A DNA stretch of 64,000 nt from JAFGVL01 sp963662245. Its GTDB lineage: Bacteria > Bacteroidota > Bacteroidia > Bacteroidales > Paludibacteraceae. The translations under genes were made by a program, and so were the position numbers. The stretch is taken from the NCBI GenBank assembly GCA_963662245.2, contig CAXXVQ010000009.1, positions 186,001 through 250,000 of the forward strand. The letters are read 5' to 3'. The notes beneath the pieces are model-generated. The model was not told the DNA's origin. It searched no databases and saw only the letters and a program-made list of their open reading frames with translations. Shown here in pieces: positions 7,939-17,412 of this stretch (positions are counted from its first letter, which is position 1; each line of letters starts with the position of its first letter).

Positions 7939-10581
7939 ATGCAAAACAAATACTCTATAGTAATAATTTTATTATTATTCTTTGCTGTTAGACTGACTGC
8001 AGCAACAGTTCCTATATCAATTTACAGTCCGGATTTTAGCCCGACATATATTGATAACTGGACTTTAAATGGACATAGTACTGTGGTCAATGATGCATTG
8101 CGTTTGACAGATGATGTTACTAACCAATCTGCAACTACTTTTTGGACAGCAGAGATATGTAATGCAGACGGGTTTAAGTTTAGTGCATATTTTGAGTTTC
8201 TAATTGATAAAAGCAATTCACAGGCTGATGGTATAACTTTTATACTTCAGCAGTATTCTAACACTTTTGGTTCATTAGGTGAAGGTATTGGTTATGGAGA
8301 TTTGCCAGGGAAATCTATTGCCATTGAGTATGATACATATAAAAACTCAAATCGTAATGACCCTGATAATGGGCATATTGCAGTAGATATTGAGGGTCAG
8401 GTAAACCATGATACTAATGCAGCATATATGGGAATACCAAAGACAGATATGCTTGTAACAAAGTCAGAGCTTGCCGGGATGGGTATTGACTTGGCTGATC
8501 ATAATGTGAAATACACTTGGATTGATTATGATGGAACAAACTTGCAAGTAAGAATTAGTACTTCACCCGCAAGACCAGTTAATCCAATTATCGATATAGA
8601 ATTTGATTTAGCTTCCTATTTTGATGGTGCAAGTACTTTCTTTGGTTTTGGCTCGGCAACTGGAGCAAGTAGAGAGAAACATTTTATTAATTCTGTATAT
8701 ATTCATAATCGTTATGCTCCAATTGATGTTTCAGCGAATACTTATGAGCAAGGAGATTTCTCTACTAACTCAGTAACTACAGATACTATTTGTGAAGGTG
8801 AGAGTTATTTGTTTAACGGAATTGAGTTTACAACAGATACTGTATATACAGTAAATCTAATGAATAGTGTAGGTTGTGATAGTACAGCTACTCTTATCTT
8901 AGATGTTAGACCTCTATTAACTACATGGACAGGTGCTTTAAGCCAAGAGTGGTTTAATGATAATAACTGGAATCCAAAATTCCCTACTGTATGTACTCAT
9001 GTGATAATCCCAGATGTGGGTAATGGGGTTAACTATCCGATAATTGACGGTCCGGCTGAATGTTTGAGTATTACATTTGAACCAGGTGGTGGTGTATTAG
9101 GTTTACAATATCTTTCATACACTAAGGCATATGTACAATTACAATTACAACCCGGTAAATGGTATACTTTGACAGCTCCGTTGAAGAGTATGTTCTCTGG
9201 TGATTATTATTTTGAAGGAAATCCAAGAACTTATATGAGATTATTTGATGATGTAAACCCTGATATTGAAGGTGATACAATTGCTGTAGGTACATGGACA
9301 CAGCCATTTGCTAACAATGAAGTGCCTTTAAGCTCAGGTGTTGGTTTTGCGTTCTTAGTTGATTCATTCTCATATAATTATCCAAATGGTTCACTTATCT
9401 CTAATGATGACTATAAGATCTATTTCCCAAGAGAGATTGGTAAAGATACATTAATGACAGAAGTTGTTCCAATTAGTGGAATTACAGGTAAGCCTTATCC
9501 AAGTATTGCAGAAACGCTTCCTAAAGATTCGGCTTATGCATATCGTTTTGCAATGGAAAATGCTGAAAATGTGTTAGAGGATGTAAGAGTGCCTATTAAA
9601 GAAGGTTTAAATTTAATTGGGAATCCATTAATGACACACTTAGATTTTAATCTTTTGTATGCAAGTAATGAGGATAAGATAGAGAATAAGTTGCGTTTCT
9701 GGAATGGAACAACATTTACAACTTATATGGCAGGTACAGCTTTATCATCGAGCTTGAATACAGATTATACTCGAATACCTCCAATGCAAGCCTTCATTGT
9801 ACAAGCTAAAAGTACTGTATCTGAGGATACCCAATTAGATATTAATTTGGGCGAACATTTTGTAATTGATGAAGTAACTAAATTAAGGGCTGCGAATTCA
9901 TCTGCTAAGGTTATGCATATAGTCTCTTCGCGTAATGGTTTAAGTAGTTCCACTGCATTAGCATATAACGAGTCTGCTTCAAACTCATACGGTGATGAAG
10001 ATGCATTCAAATTGTTTACACAATATGAGGGAGTGCCTGATATATATACAGTTGCGAGCGATAAGGCTTTAGATATTAACCAATTTGGAGAGATGCCAAT
10101 TATGGTGCCTATTGGAATAAAATCTACTGAAAGTGGAACAATAAATCTTAGTTTCTATGGTGCTGATGCTTTTAAAGATGTTGATGTCACTTTATTAAAT
10201 ACAATGACAGGTGAACAACAAAATTTAAAAGCAGATAGTGAGTATAATCTCGAATTTGATGGTTCTGCAACTGATGGAAGTTTATTTGTAGAATTTAGAG
10301 CAGCAAATAGTGTAACTGAAACCCCTGAAAGCGAAATGTGTGGAATTCATAAATGTATACAAGTATTCGCACAAGATGATGCCATTTATGCAATAAGTCC
10401 GGATGATGATATGATTAAGAAAATGACAATTTGGGAAGAAGCCGGAAAACAATTGTATTGTAATGACGAAGTTAATAAGTCAGAATTTAAGACTCATTTA
10501 AACACAACATGTAAAATATGTGTGGTAAGAGTTCAAACAGAAACAAGAACTATGGTTATTAAAGTTTTAATGGAAAAATAG
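7939..10581 (+). CDS. T9SS-secreted L-type lectin protein (copy 1)
   Basis: 880-residue exported protein. A signal peptide (about 1-22) is followed by a legume-like (L-type) lectin domain (about 25-265). Typical strands are QADGITFILQ, SIAIEYDTYKN and DPDNGHIAVDI with the Asp/Asn ligand set, and FFGFGSATGA. A short Ig-like linker (about 275-325, ICEGESYLFNG...VGCDSTATLILDV) leads into the block shared across this island (about 330-700), recognisable by NNWNPKFPT, IPDVGNGVNYP, KWYTLTAPLKSMFSGDYYFEG and GLNLIGNPLMTHLDF. The C-terminal 90 residues look like a T9SS sorting domain ending in VVRVQTETRTMVIKV. Likely role: binding glycans at the cell surface. Its closest full-length relative is the gene at 22355. 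Terminator at 10612. Confidence 0.85.
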   Translation: MQNKYSIVIILLLFFAVRLTAATVPISIYSPDFSPTYIDNWTLNGHSTVVNDALRLTDDVTNQSATTFWTAEICNADGFKFSAYFEFLIDKSNSQADGITFILQQYSNTFGSLGEGIGYGDLPGKSIAIEYDTYKNSNRNDPDNGHIAVDIEGQVNHDTNAAYMGIPKTDMLVTKSELAGMGIDLADHNVKYTWIDYDGTNLQVRISTSPARPVNPIIDIEFDLASYFDGASTFFGFGSATGASREKHFINSVYIHNRYAPIDVSANTYEQGDFSTNSVTTDTICEGESYLFNGIEFTTDTVYTVNLMNSVGCDSTATLILDVRPLLTTWTGALSQEWFNDNNWNPKFPTVCTHVIIPDVGNGVNYPIIDGPAECLSITFEPGGGVLGLQYLSYTKAYVQLQLQPGKWYTLTAPLKSMFSGDYYFEGNPRTYMRLFDDVNPDIEGDTIAVGTWTQPFANNEVPLSSGVGFAFLVDSFSYNYPNGSLISNDDYKIYFPREIGKDTLMTEVVPISGITGKPYPSIAETLPKDSAYAYRFAMENAENVLEDVRVPIKEGLNLIGNPLMTHLDFNLLYASNEDKIENKLRFWNGTTFTTYMAGTALSSSLNTDYTRIPPMQAFIVQAKSTVSEDTQLDINLGEHFVIDEVTKLRAANSSAKVMHIVSSRNGLSSSTALAYNESASNSYGDEDAFKLFTQYEGVPDIYTVASDKALDINQFGEMPIMVPIGIKSTESGTINLSFYGADAFKDVDVTLLNTMTGEQQNLKADSEYNLEFDGSATDGSLFVEFRAANSVTETPESEMCGIHKCIQVFAQDDAIYAISPDDDMIKKMTIWEEAGKQLYCNDEVNKSEFKTHLNTTCKICVVRVQTETRTMVIKVLMEK

Positions 10582-10611
10582 ATTAGTTATACTAATATTT
10601 TTTGTGTGTGT

Positions 10612-10652
10612 AAAACCGCTCTCATATATAAATTATGAGAGCGGTTTTTTTT
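10612..10652 (+). terminator. Rho-independent terminator after the first lectin gene
   Basis: About 15-bp stem (AAAACCGCTCTCATA and its complement) with a short loop and a run of eight T. Confidence 0.9.
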
Positions 10653-10696
10653 ATTAAATTGGAGCTCCTTGCCATATAATAATTTTAATTTGTCCC

Positions 10697-10760
10697 ATAT
10701 AGTGTTAACATTTTGTGTTAAATATTCTTTTTTTCCCTTAATGATGCTATATAACACTAG
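10697..10760. promoter_or_regulatory. Second copy of the ATATAGTGTTA motif, with an inverted copy
   Basis: ATATAGTGTTA recurs at 10697-10707. The reverse-orientation form TAACACTA lies at 10752-10759. Compare the copy at 7794. This may be a regulator site common to both secreted-protein genes. Only the sequence repetition supports it. Confidence 0.35.
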
Positions 10761-10847
10761 TGCATTAACAAATTGAAATATTGATATTTGCTACTTTTAA
10801 CTCAGTTAGAAATAGATAGCTTTTCGTTACACAGATAAATCATATTT

Positions 10848-12557
10848 ATGAGAAACTTTACACAATACTTATTCATTCCAAAGTCGAGATATATACTATT
10901 ATCTTTCCTGCTGAGCATGTTTACATTTGCTCAAGCTCAAATGTATGGTGACACCATCTTTTGGGAGAACTTTGGAACAGGTTCTGTAAGATCTGATATT
11001 ACAGGTCTTGGTAAAATTGGAGGTATGTATAAGTACGAAGGTGCTATTAACTATGTATATGCCTTAAATCCTGCTAAGCTTGAAGCATATAAAGCTTCAA
11101 ATCCTGCCAAAGTATATATTACAGAAGATGTAACTTTTCACGAAGTTCCATTATTAACTACAGAAACACAATATAGCTATAAGCCTATAGTTGATGGTCC
11201 GGGATGGGCTTCTGTATACTTCAACATTAGTTCGTGGCGTAACAGAACTTTTAGTGCTGCTATCAGTAGTAGTCCTGAAACATTGTCGGAGTGGGATGAT
11301 GTGTACTATACCTATGCAACAGGTTATGAAACCCAAATTCCGGCAGCTTGGACATGGGTAGATGGAGAATGGAAATTTGGCTTCTATTATATTACATATG
11401 AAAATACTTCTCGTTGTACAGTTCCTGATGATGGTCACTATGCAATAGTTAGTAGCCTTGATATATTTGATTGTGGAGGCGAAGTTAACTGGTTGCCAAA
11501 TGATTATAGAGACCATACCGGGTATGTTGATAATACTCTAAGCCCAATTACAACTGCATCAGAAAGGGTTGCAATTAACGATAATAGCCGTATGTTGTTT
11601 ATCAATTGTGCTGCCGTAACAGGGATTTCAAGTCCTGTTTATAAACGCCTTGTTACTGAGCTTTGTCGCGATTCTTGGTTTGAGTTTTCTATTTGGTATG
11701 CATCAGTTCAGACATCTGTAAATAATGCCCAATTTAGACTAGAATTCTGGAGTGCTGATCCTGGAAATGATCCAAGCTTAGGTTCGTTAACGAGTAATAA
11801 TGAAGGTGATACAATCACAAAAGCAAATGATGCTGTATTGTTAAAAGTTGGCGAAACTACTGATTTGGGTGTTTCTGCTGATTTGGGGAAATGGTTCCAG
11901 ATTAAAGAATACTTCTTGCTTTCGGGACAGGATTATGTGTGGGTTGTAGTTCGTAATTACGGACAAGGTGGTAGTGGAAATGATATTGCACTTGATGACA
12001 TCGTATTTAAACCATGGGCTCCGTTTACATTGAATGTTCAGATTTCTGCAAACAGTTTGGCTGAAGCTTGTACAGAAGGTATCGTGACAATGTTGTCCGA
12101 TTTTCCTGCCGAAGAAGATATGCCTGGTTATGTAAATATTCAGGATTATTCATTCTATTTTGAAGGTTTAAATACCGATGGATTTTGGGTGCAGATTGGT
12201 GGTGAGTATCCATTGCAAACACAATCGGTAAATATGCCATTAGAATTAACTTTGCCTTTGGCTGAATATGGTAAATATTCTCAGTTTAGAATTGCAGTAT
12301 CGTCTACTGCTTATGGTTTTGGAGGTAAATGTGTAACCTTTACTCAGGCGCCAACAGTAAATATTCCAGTGCCATCTACTCCTACTGTAGTCCTTTCTGG
12401 AGACGATGTTTGTGATGACAGTTCAGGAACACAGCAAGGGTTCTTTAAGTTAAAGAATGTGAATCAACAGAACTGTGAAGGATGGAGTGTGAAAGTAAAA
12501 ATGCCTGATGGTACTTATCAAACATTTTTGCCGGAAACAAAAGCTACTTGCGAATAA
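10848..12557 (+). CDS. Large secreted surface protein, C-terminus apparently missing
   Basis: 569-residue exported protein with a signal peptide (about 1-31, ending FTFAQA). The start of the mature protein (GDTIFWENFGTGS) and a later stretch (ELCRDSWFEFSIWYASVQ... GGSGNDIALDDIVFKP) fit the N-terminal jelly-roll domain common in Bacteroidota T9SS cargo. An Ig-like region follows from about residue 390. The ORF stops at ...PETKATCE without any sorting domain, unlike its neighbours. Sequence after 14611 in the next genes would continue it sensibly (EEMEDYGTAYYADS), so the gene may have been split by the 12591 gene or fused ends may have recombined. Function is not identified; it is adhesin-like. 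Confidence 0.7.
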   Translation: MRNFTQYLFIPKSRYILLSFLLSMFTFAQAQMYGDTIFWENFGTGSVRSDITGLGKIGGMYKYEGAINYVYALNPAKLEAYKASNPAKVYITEDVTFHEVPLLTTETQYSYKPIVDGPGWASVYFNISSWRNRTFSAAISSSPETLSEWDDVYYTYATGYETQIPAAWTWVDGEWKFGFYYITYENTSRCTVPDDGHYAIVSSLDIFDCGGEVNWLPNDYRDHTGYVDNTLSPITTASERVAINDNSRMLFINCAAVTGISSPVYKRLVTELCRDSWFEFSIWYASVQTSVNNAQFRLEFWSADPGNDPSLGSLTSNNEGDTITKANDAVLLKVGETTDLGVSADLGKWFQIKEYFLLSGQDYVWVVVRNYGQGGSGNDIALDDIVFKPWAPFTLNVQISANSLAEACTEGIVTMLSDFPAEEDMPGYVNIQDYSFYFEGLNTDGFWVQIGGEYPLQTQSVNMPLELTLPLAEYGKYSQFRIAVSSTAYGFGGKCVTFTQAPTVNIPVPSTPTVVLSGDDVCDDSSGTQQGFFKLKNVNQQNCEGWSVKVKMPDGTYQTFLPETKATCE

Positions 12558-12590
12558 CCAAAAAATTGAAACTCTATAAATCAAAATAAG

Positions 12591-14603
12591 ATGAGAAACA
12601 TCTACACACATATAAGCAACCATATTTATTCATTTCTGCTGAGCATATTTGTGCTTGCATCGGTAAATGTGTTGGCTCAAGGAACAACAAATCCTGATGG
12701 TTTTGAAGATAACTCAGTTGGTGGCTGGCTAGGCGGTGGAGCAACAGAGACAGTTTCTGTAAATAGTTCAACCGTAAGAACAGGAAACTACTCCTTAGCA
12801 TTAACCACAACTAGTACTGTTTCAAATAAATATTGGTATTCAAATGATCCTTATGTAGCATCTGCATCAGGTACATATGTGCATTTTATTTATTGGGCTA
12901 AAGGGCTAAGCTCAATTTCTGTAGATGGAACTCTCAGATACACAACATTTTCACCACCTACTGGAACAGGATCTTCTTCAATTGCTGGGACTACTGCCAT
13001 AAATAGTACTTCGTGGACACAAATTTATAGAAGTACCGGTAATGTAGATAATCGTTGGTATTTCCCGGCTCCAAGAAAGACTTCAACAGGAGCTACTACC
13101 TTTTACATTGATGACTTAGTGATGTATGTCTCAACTAGTGCGACAACAGATATTACTTCTCCAAGTTCAGCAACTGATGCTTATGGAACAACCGTTTCTG
13201 GCTTATTTTGGACAAATGGTTCTGATGATGGTGATGGAGCTACGGGTATTCAAAACACTCTAATATTTAAGCGTACAGCTGGTACAGTAGGTAGTAATGA
13301 CTTAGTGTTGAATAACCAAGGGAATTATTCTTTGACTTCAAGCGTAGGCCCAAGTGGCGTTGGTAATTGGACTTTAGTAGATGCCTCAGTTTCAGCAGCA
13401 ATAAGTTCATATACATCCGGCACTTTTGCTGTTGGAGAAGAATATGCTATTGTGCACCGTGATTTAGCTTATAATTATTCAAGTCCGACATATGTTGTTA
13501 TTGCTCTTCCTGCTTCACAAGCAACTATTAAAGAAGTGAGTACAAGTACATTTTATGCAAATGGGGCAACATGTAATATGGGAATTCAATTCTCAACTGC
13601 AGCTGTAACAAAAACTTTTAGGATATATAGCATAGGTACAGGTGATTTGAGTATTAGTAGTCTTAGTTTTGCTGGCTCAAATTATTCAGTAACCACATCT
13701 CCTGCAAGTTCTATCGCAGTTGGTGATTCTTCTGATTTTGTTGTAGAATTTCAGTCTGGTTCTGTTAATGGCTTACTTACTGATGTGCTTACATTTGTAA
13801 GTGATGATGCAATAACACCTACTTCAACAATTAATTTTGAAGGAGTTAGAGCTACATTTGTATTACCATATACATATCAATCTGCAGTGAGCACTCCTAT
13901 CTATTCAAATACTGAATTAGTTCAAGACTTTTCTTTATTGTCTGATATTCCTTCTGAACTAAAATTAGGTAGTGGCGCAGCTATTGATAGTATGCATTAT
14001 TATGCTGATTATAATGTCTATTTAAGTGAGGGTAACTGTCTCCCTAATGGCAATTCCGCATTGCGAGTTGGCGAGGGAGATAATGCTTTGGATATTAGTT
14101 TGCTAAATTGTGGAACTGTTACAGTAAAATGGTGTTCGAATGGTTATAGAAAGATTCAGATTTCCGATAATTCAGGAAATATATATGAGCGCTCTGCATC
14201 ATATCTTCCGGGACATACATGTTACACAACTTCTGTAGTTATCAATAATCCGAATGCGATGACCCTTTCGTTAGATTTTTTAGCTAATGACCCAGAACTG
14301 TTAACTACAGTTTATTATTTGGAAATTACGCCATATGAATCTGGAATTAAGAGCTCCGCAAAAGACATCTTAGAGTTTTCAAGTGGTGTGTCTGGCGAAA
14401 AAGTATTTATAACTAACAATGTTGTAACAGTAAAAGTACCTGCCGGAACTGATTTGACATCAATCACTCCAAGTTGGATTACATTGTCTCCAAATGCAAC
14501 TGTTAGCCCTGCTGAAGGTGTAGCTAAAGATTTTACAGATGCTGTCACATATACAGTTACAGCTCAAGATGGGACAACAAAAAACATACGATGTAAGTAT
14601 TGA
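12591..14603 (+). CDS. Secreted protein with carbohydrate-binding-like and choice-of-anchor domains, frameshifted at its end
   Basis: 670 residues with a signal peptide (about 1-29). Residues about 33-185 look like a CBM-type jelly roll (DGFEDNSVGGW... TFYIDDLVMYV). Residues about 305-420 resemble a choice-of-anchor D domain (CNMGIQFSTAAVTKTFRIYS). The C-terminus approaches ITPSWITLSPNATVSPAEG, a common Bacteroidota surface-protein motif whose usual ending is TVTAQDGTTKTY. The ORF leaves that frame at a six-A run (14579-14584). With five A it would read TTKTYDVSIEEMEDYG and continue into the next ORF. The signal-peptide coding stretch (TTTCTGCTGAGCAT) resembles that of the 10848 gene, which suggests local duplication. 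No sorting domain in this frame. Confidence 0.65.
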   Translation: MRNIYTHISNHIYSFLLSIFVLASVNVLAQGTTNPDGFEDNSVGGWLGGGATETVSVNSSTVRTGNYSLALTTTSTVSNKYWYSNDPYVASASGTYVHFIYWAKGLSSISVDGTLRYTTFSPPTGTGSSSIAGTTAINSTSWTQIYRSTGNVDNRWYFPAPRKTSTGATTFYIDDLVMYVSTSATTDITSPSSATDAYGTTVSGLFWTNGSDDGDGATGIQNTLIFKRTAGTVGSNDLVLNNQGNYSLTSSVGPSGVGNWTLVDASVSAAISSYTSGTFAVGEEYAIVHRDLAYNYSSPTYVVIALPASQATIKEVSTSTFYANGATCNMGIQFSTAAVTKTFRIYSIGTGDLSISSLSFAGSNYSVTTSPASSIAVGDSSDFVVEFQSGSVNGLLTDVLTFVSDDAITPTSTINFEGVRATFVLPYTYQSAVSTPIYSNTELVQDFSLLSDIPSELKLGSGAAIDSMHYYADYNVYLSEGNCLPNGNSALRVGEGDNALDISLLNCGTVTVKWCSNGYRKIQISDNSGNIYERSASYLPGHTCYTTSVVINNPNAMTLSLDFLANDPELLTTVYYLEITPYESGIKSSAKDILEFSSGVSGEKVFITNNVVTVKVPAGTDLTSITPSWITLSPNATVSPAEGVAKDFTDAVTYTVTAQDGTTKNIRCKY

Positions 14604-15945
14604 AGAAATGGAAGATTATGGTACCGCATATTATGCTGATTCCATCATGATTCCTGTGGATATGCTTGGTGATGATAAAAAGATTGAAATTGTAGAATCA
14701 TCAAACTCAACTTGTCAAACTCCTATTTCGGGAGATGGATCTTCGTATACAATTTACTTCTTAGATCTTACGGATAAGCCGGTAGAAGGATATGAAATTT
14801 CCGGAATAACAGAGATTTGTTTAGGTTCTATTGCAGAGTATACGATTTCCAATGCGCCAGCTTCAAACTCTCCAGAATATGTTTGGCATGTAGGTGGAGC
14901 TAGTAAAGATTTATTTGAGATTGTTGGTGATACTATTGGTGATGTGTTGAGAATTAAGGCTCCAAGTGTTATGACAGAGGGGGCGATTGAGTTCTCTATT
15001 AATGTTGAGTTTGACCCAAGTAACTGTGCTATCTTAAAAGGAGAAGATACCATTGCAATTAATGTGACTGATGAAACTCCTGAACCAATTACAGGATTGA
15101 TTGCTGATTGTGCATACAATGATTTATTAGCAATTTCAGCTGTGGGTTCTTCAGATGCAACATCATATAACTGGCAGTTTACCCCAAGTCGCCAAGTAGT
15201 TGTACAGAATGAAGATTATATCGTAATTAATTTAAATGGCGATTATAGTGATATAGCTGCAAGAGTAAATGCTCAGAATGCCTGTGGGATTACAGTTGAT
15301 AATACTGATTATGATATTGATTACGCAACTCAGCAATCAACATGGACAGGTGGAACAAGTGTTGAGTGGAATGATCATGCAAACTGGACAGCTCGTATCC
15401 CAAAAGCTTGTACTGATGTTACTATTCCTGATGTAGGTGGAGGCGTGTTGTATCCAATTATATCTGACTCGGGAATTTGTCATTATATCACATTTGAACC
15501 GGGAGGTGCGGTTTATGGTCTTAAAGATTTAGATTATGTAAGAGCATATATTCAAATAGATTTACAACGCAACAAATGGTACACACTAACTGCACCATTG
15601 AAAAATATGTATTCCGGCGATTACTACTTCACAGGAAATCCAAGATCATACATGAAATTATTTGATGATGTGAACCCTGATAAAGAAGGAGATCCTGTTG
15701 CAGTAGGAACATGGACACAATCATTTGCAAATAACGCTGTACCATTAGATCCGGGAATGGGCTATGGTTTCTTAGTGGATTCTTTCTCATATAATTATCC
15801 AAATGGATCAACTTATAACAGTCAAAGTAAAATTGTTTATTTCCCTCGAGAGGATTCAGAAGGAAATTTGATAACAAGTGTGTCACCTATTAGTGGTATC
15901 ACTGGTAAAACCATATCCAAGTTTAGCTCAAACATTAGCTCGTGA
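14539..15945 (+). CDS. Middle fragment of a frameshifted T9SS cargo gene
   Basis: 468-residue ORF without a signal peptide. It is out of frame with, and overlaps, the end of the 12591 gene. Sequence after about residue 16 is real coding sequence: Ig/PKD-like stretches (CLGSIAEYTISNAP, SYNWQFTPSRQV) and then the island's shared block (WTGGTSVEWNDHANWTARIPKACTDVTIPDVGGG, KWYTLTAPLKNMYSGDYYF). It ends prematurely after PISGITGK. An extra A in the A run at 15907-15910 shifts the frame; without it the sequence reads KPYPSLAQTLARDTSIAY, as in the intact paralogues. The annotated start is not a genuine initiation site in my view. Confidence 0.55.
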   Translation: MLSHIQLQLKMGQQKTYDVSIEEMEDYGTAYYADSIMIPVDMLGDDKKIEIVESSNSTCQTPISGDGSSYTIYFLDLTDKPVEGYEISGITEICLGSIAEYTISNAPASNSPEYVWHVGGASKDLFEIVGDTIGDVLRIKAPSVMTEGAIEFSINVEFDPSNCAILKGEDTIAINVTDETPEPITGLIADCAYNDLLAISAVGSSDATSYNWQFTPSRQVVVQNEDYIVINLNGDYSDIAARVNAQNACGITVDNTDYDIDYATQQSTWTGGTSVEWNDHANWTARIPKACTDVTIPDVGGGVLYPIISDSGICHYITFEPGGAVYGLKDLDYVRAYIQIDLQRNKWYTLTAPLKNMYSGDYYFTGNPRSYMKLFDDVNPDKEGDPVAVGTWTQSFANNAVPLDPGMGYGFLVDSFSYNYPNGSTYNSQSKIVYFPREDSEGNLITSVSPISGITGKTISKFSSNISS

Positions 15946-17017
15946 TACATCTATAGCAATATCGTTTTGCAATGGAAAATGCCAGCAATGAGTTAGGAGA
16001 TGTTAGCGTACCTATTAAGCCGGGATTAAATCTTATTGGTAACCCATTAATGACTCATCTTGATTTTAACGCTCTGTATGCTTCAAATTCAAGTAAGATA
16101 TCAGAAAAAGTCAAATTCTGGAATGGTACTACACCTTTACCACATATATGTCTGGTAGTGGAATTGCATCTAGTATGGATATGACTTATACAAGTATTGC
16201 TCCTATGCAATCATTCTTTGTAGATGGTCTTTCTAGTATTGCAGAAGGTACTCCGTTAAACATTAGCCTTGATAACCATTTTATTACGGATGAAACTACT
16301 AAGTTACGCAAGGCATCAGGTAAAGGAGTTAAAATACCGGTATTGAGCCTTAAGGCCACTATGTATGGTTTAAATAGTTACTGTGCCGTTGCTTACAAAG
16401 ATGAAACAAGTAATAGTTATGGTTCAGAAGATGCATTCAAGTTGTTTTACACAGTATAGAAATGTGCCTGAGGTGTATACTTCTTCTGATGGAAAAGCCT
16501 TGGATATAAACTTCTTTGGTTCACTCCCCGTATACTACGCCTGTAGGAATAAAAACTGATAATACAGGTGTTATTAAGTTGGATTTTGCCGGAGCAGATC
16601 AATTTGATGACAAGATTTCTGTGTACTTAGTAAATACAAAAACAGGTGAGCAAAAAGATTTAAAAGCTGTTTCAACTTATAATCTTGAGTTTGATGGATT
16701 ACCTACAGAAGATTATTTATTTATTGAATTCAGAAGTGTTCGTTCTACTACAGGCATAGCGGAAAGCAGTAATTATTCTTCTAATAATTCTGTGCAAGTT
16801 TACGCGAAGGATGAGAGTACAATCAGAGCTCTAAGCCCAGAGAATGAAAAAATTAAGAAAATGGACTGTATGGGAACAAGACGGAAGACAGTTGTATAAC
16901 AAGGCTGACATAAATGAAAGTAAAAATGATGCATTTATTACAACAAAATCTAAAGTCTGTGTTGTTAGAATTGAAACAATAAGTAGAACTTTGGTTGTAA
17001 AGGTTATGATGGAATAA
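15946..17017 (+). pseudogene. C-terminal remainder of the frameshifted T9SS cargo gene
   Basis: The rest of the 14539 ORF, broken into pieces at 15972-16184, 16148-16459 and 16516-16899. Comparison with the intact copies places shifts at 15958-15959 (extra A), about 16133-16136 (extra CC, or one T missing), 16445-16448 (extra T), 16526-16529 (extra C) and about 16859-16863 (extra G). Corrected, the reading is RFAMENASNELGDV..., NGTTFTTYMSGSG, KLFTQYRNVPEVY, LPYTTPVGIK and KKMTVWEQDGRQLYN, ending VVRIETISRTLVVKVMME at 17017. That is a normal T9SS sorting tail. Nearly all changes lengthen a run of the same base. Either a decaying gene or local sequencing errors. Confidence 0.75.
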
Positions 17018-17038
17018 ACAATTTGATACAAAAAAATT

Positions 17039-17078
17039 AAAAAGAGCAGGAAATTTATTTTCTGCTCTTTTTTTTTTG
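17039..17078 (+). terminator. Rho-independent terminator
   Basis: Stem AAAAAGAGCAG / CTGCTCTTTTT with a 12-base loop and ten T in a row, 21 bases after the stop of the frameshifted gene. Confidence 0.9.
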
Positions 17079-17310
17079 CTTATTTACGCAGAATGGAATT
17101 TTTATAATCTAATATTTTTCTATATTTGAAAATGTTAAAAAATTTCATTAGATATGCCATGTTTAGGGCAACTGAGAAAAATAAAAAATTTAATAAGAGC
17201 CTACCGGTAATTATAAACGCTTGTTTTTCAGTGTTTTTTTTATTGCGTTTCTGTGTTGCAAGGCAGAGAAATACCTCTTGCGAATTAACATTTGTGCTAT
17301 TAATTTTATT

Positions 17311-17371
17311 ATCCTTTCCCTAAAATTATAAGAAAAAGGGAATAGATTTCATGTGTAACTGGGGCTACCAA
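17311..17371 (+). promoter_or_regulatory. Shared leader element: pyrimidine/purine hairpin plus GGGCTACCAA (copy 1)
   Basis: TTTCCCT at about 17314-17321 can pair with AGGGAA at about 17337-17342. After about 20 bases comes GGGCTACCAA (17362-17371), which ends exactly 41 bases before the ATG at 17413. The same arrangement precedes the lectin gene at 22355, also 41 bases before its first ATG. Probably a transcribed 5' element; function unknown. Confidence 0.45.
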
Positions 17372-17412
17372 GCGATTATCTTAAATGTGAGAATAATTAA
17401 TTCCCAAATAAC

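Larger units (their letters stand above)
17018..17412. other. Intergenic region with terminator and structured leader
   Basis: 395 bases holding the terminator at 17039-17078 and the leader element at 17311-17371. A 65-codon ORF at 17126-17323 has no recognisable features or ribosome binding site, and I do not call it a gene. Confidence 0.55.

Noticed and set aside
17126..17323. 65-codon ORF between two island genes
   Set aside because: No ribosome binding site, no domain or signal peptide, atypical composition; it lies over the shared leader region and looks like chance.
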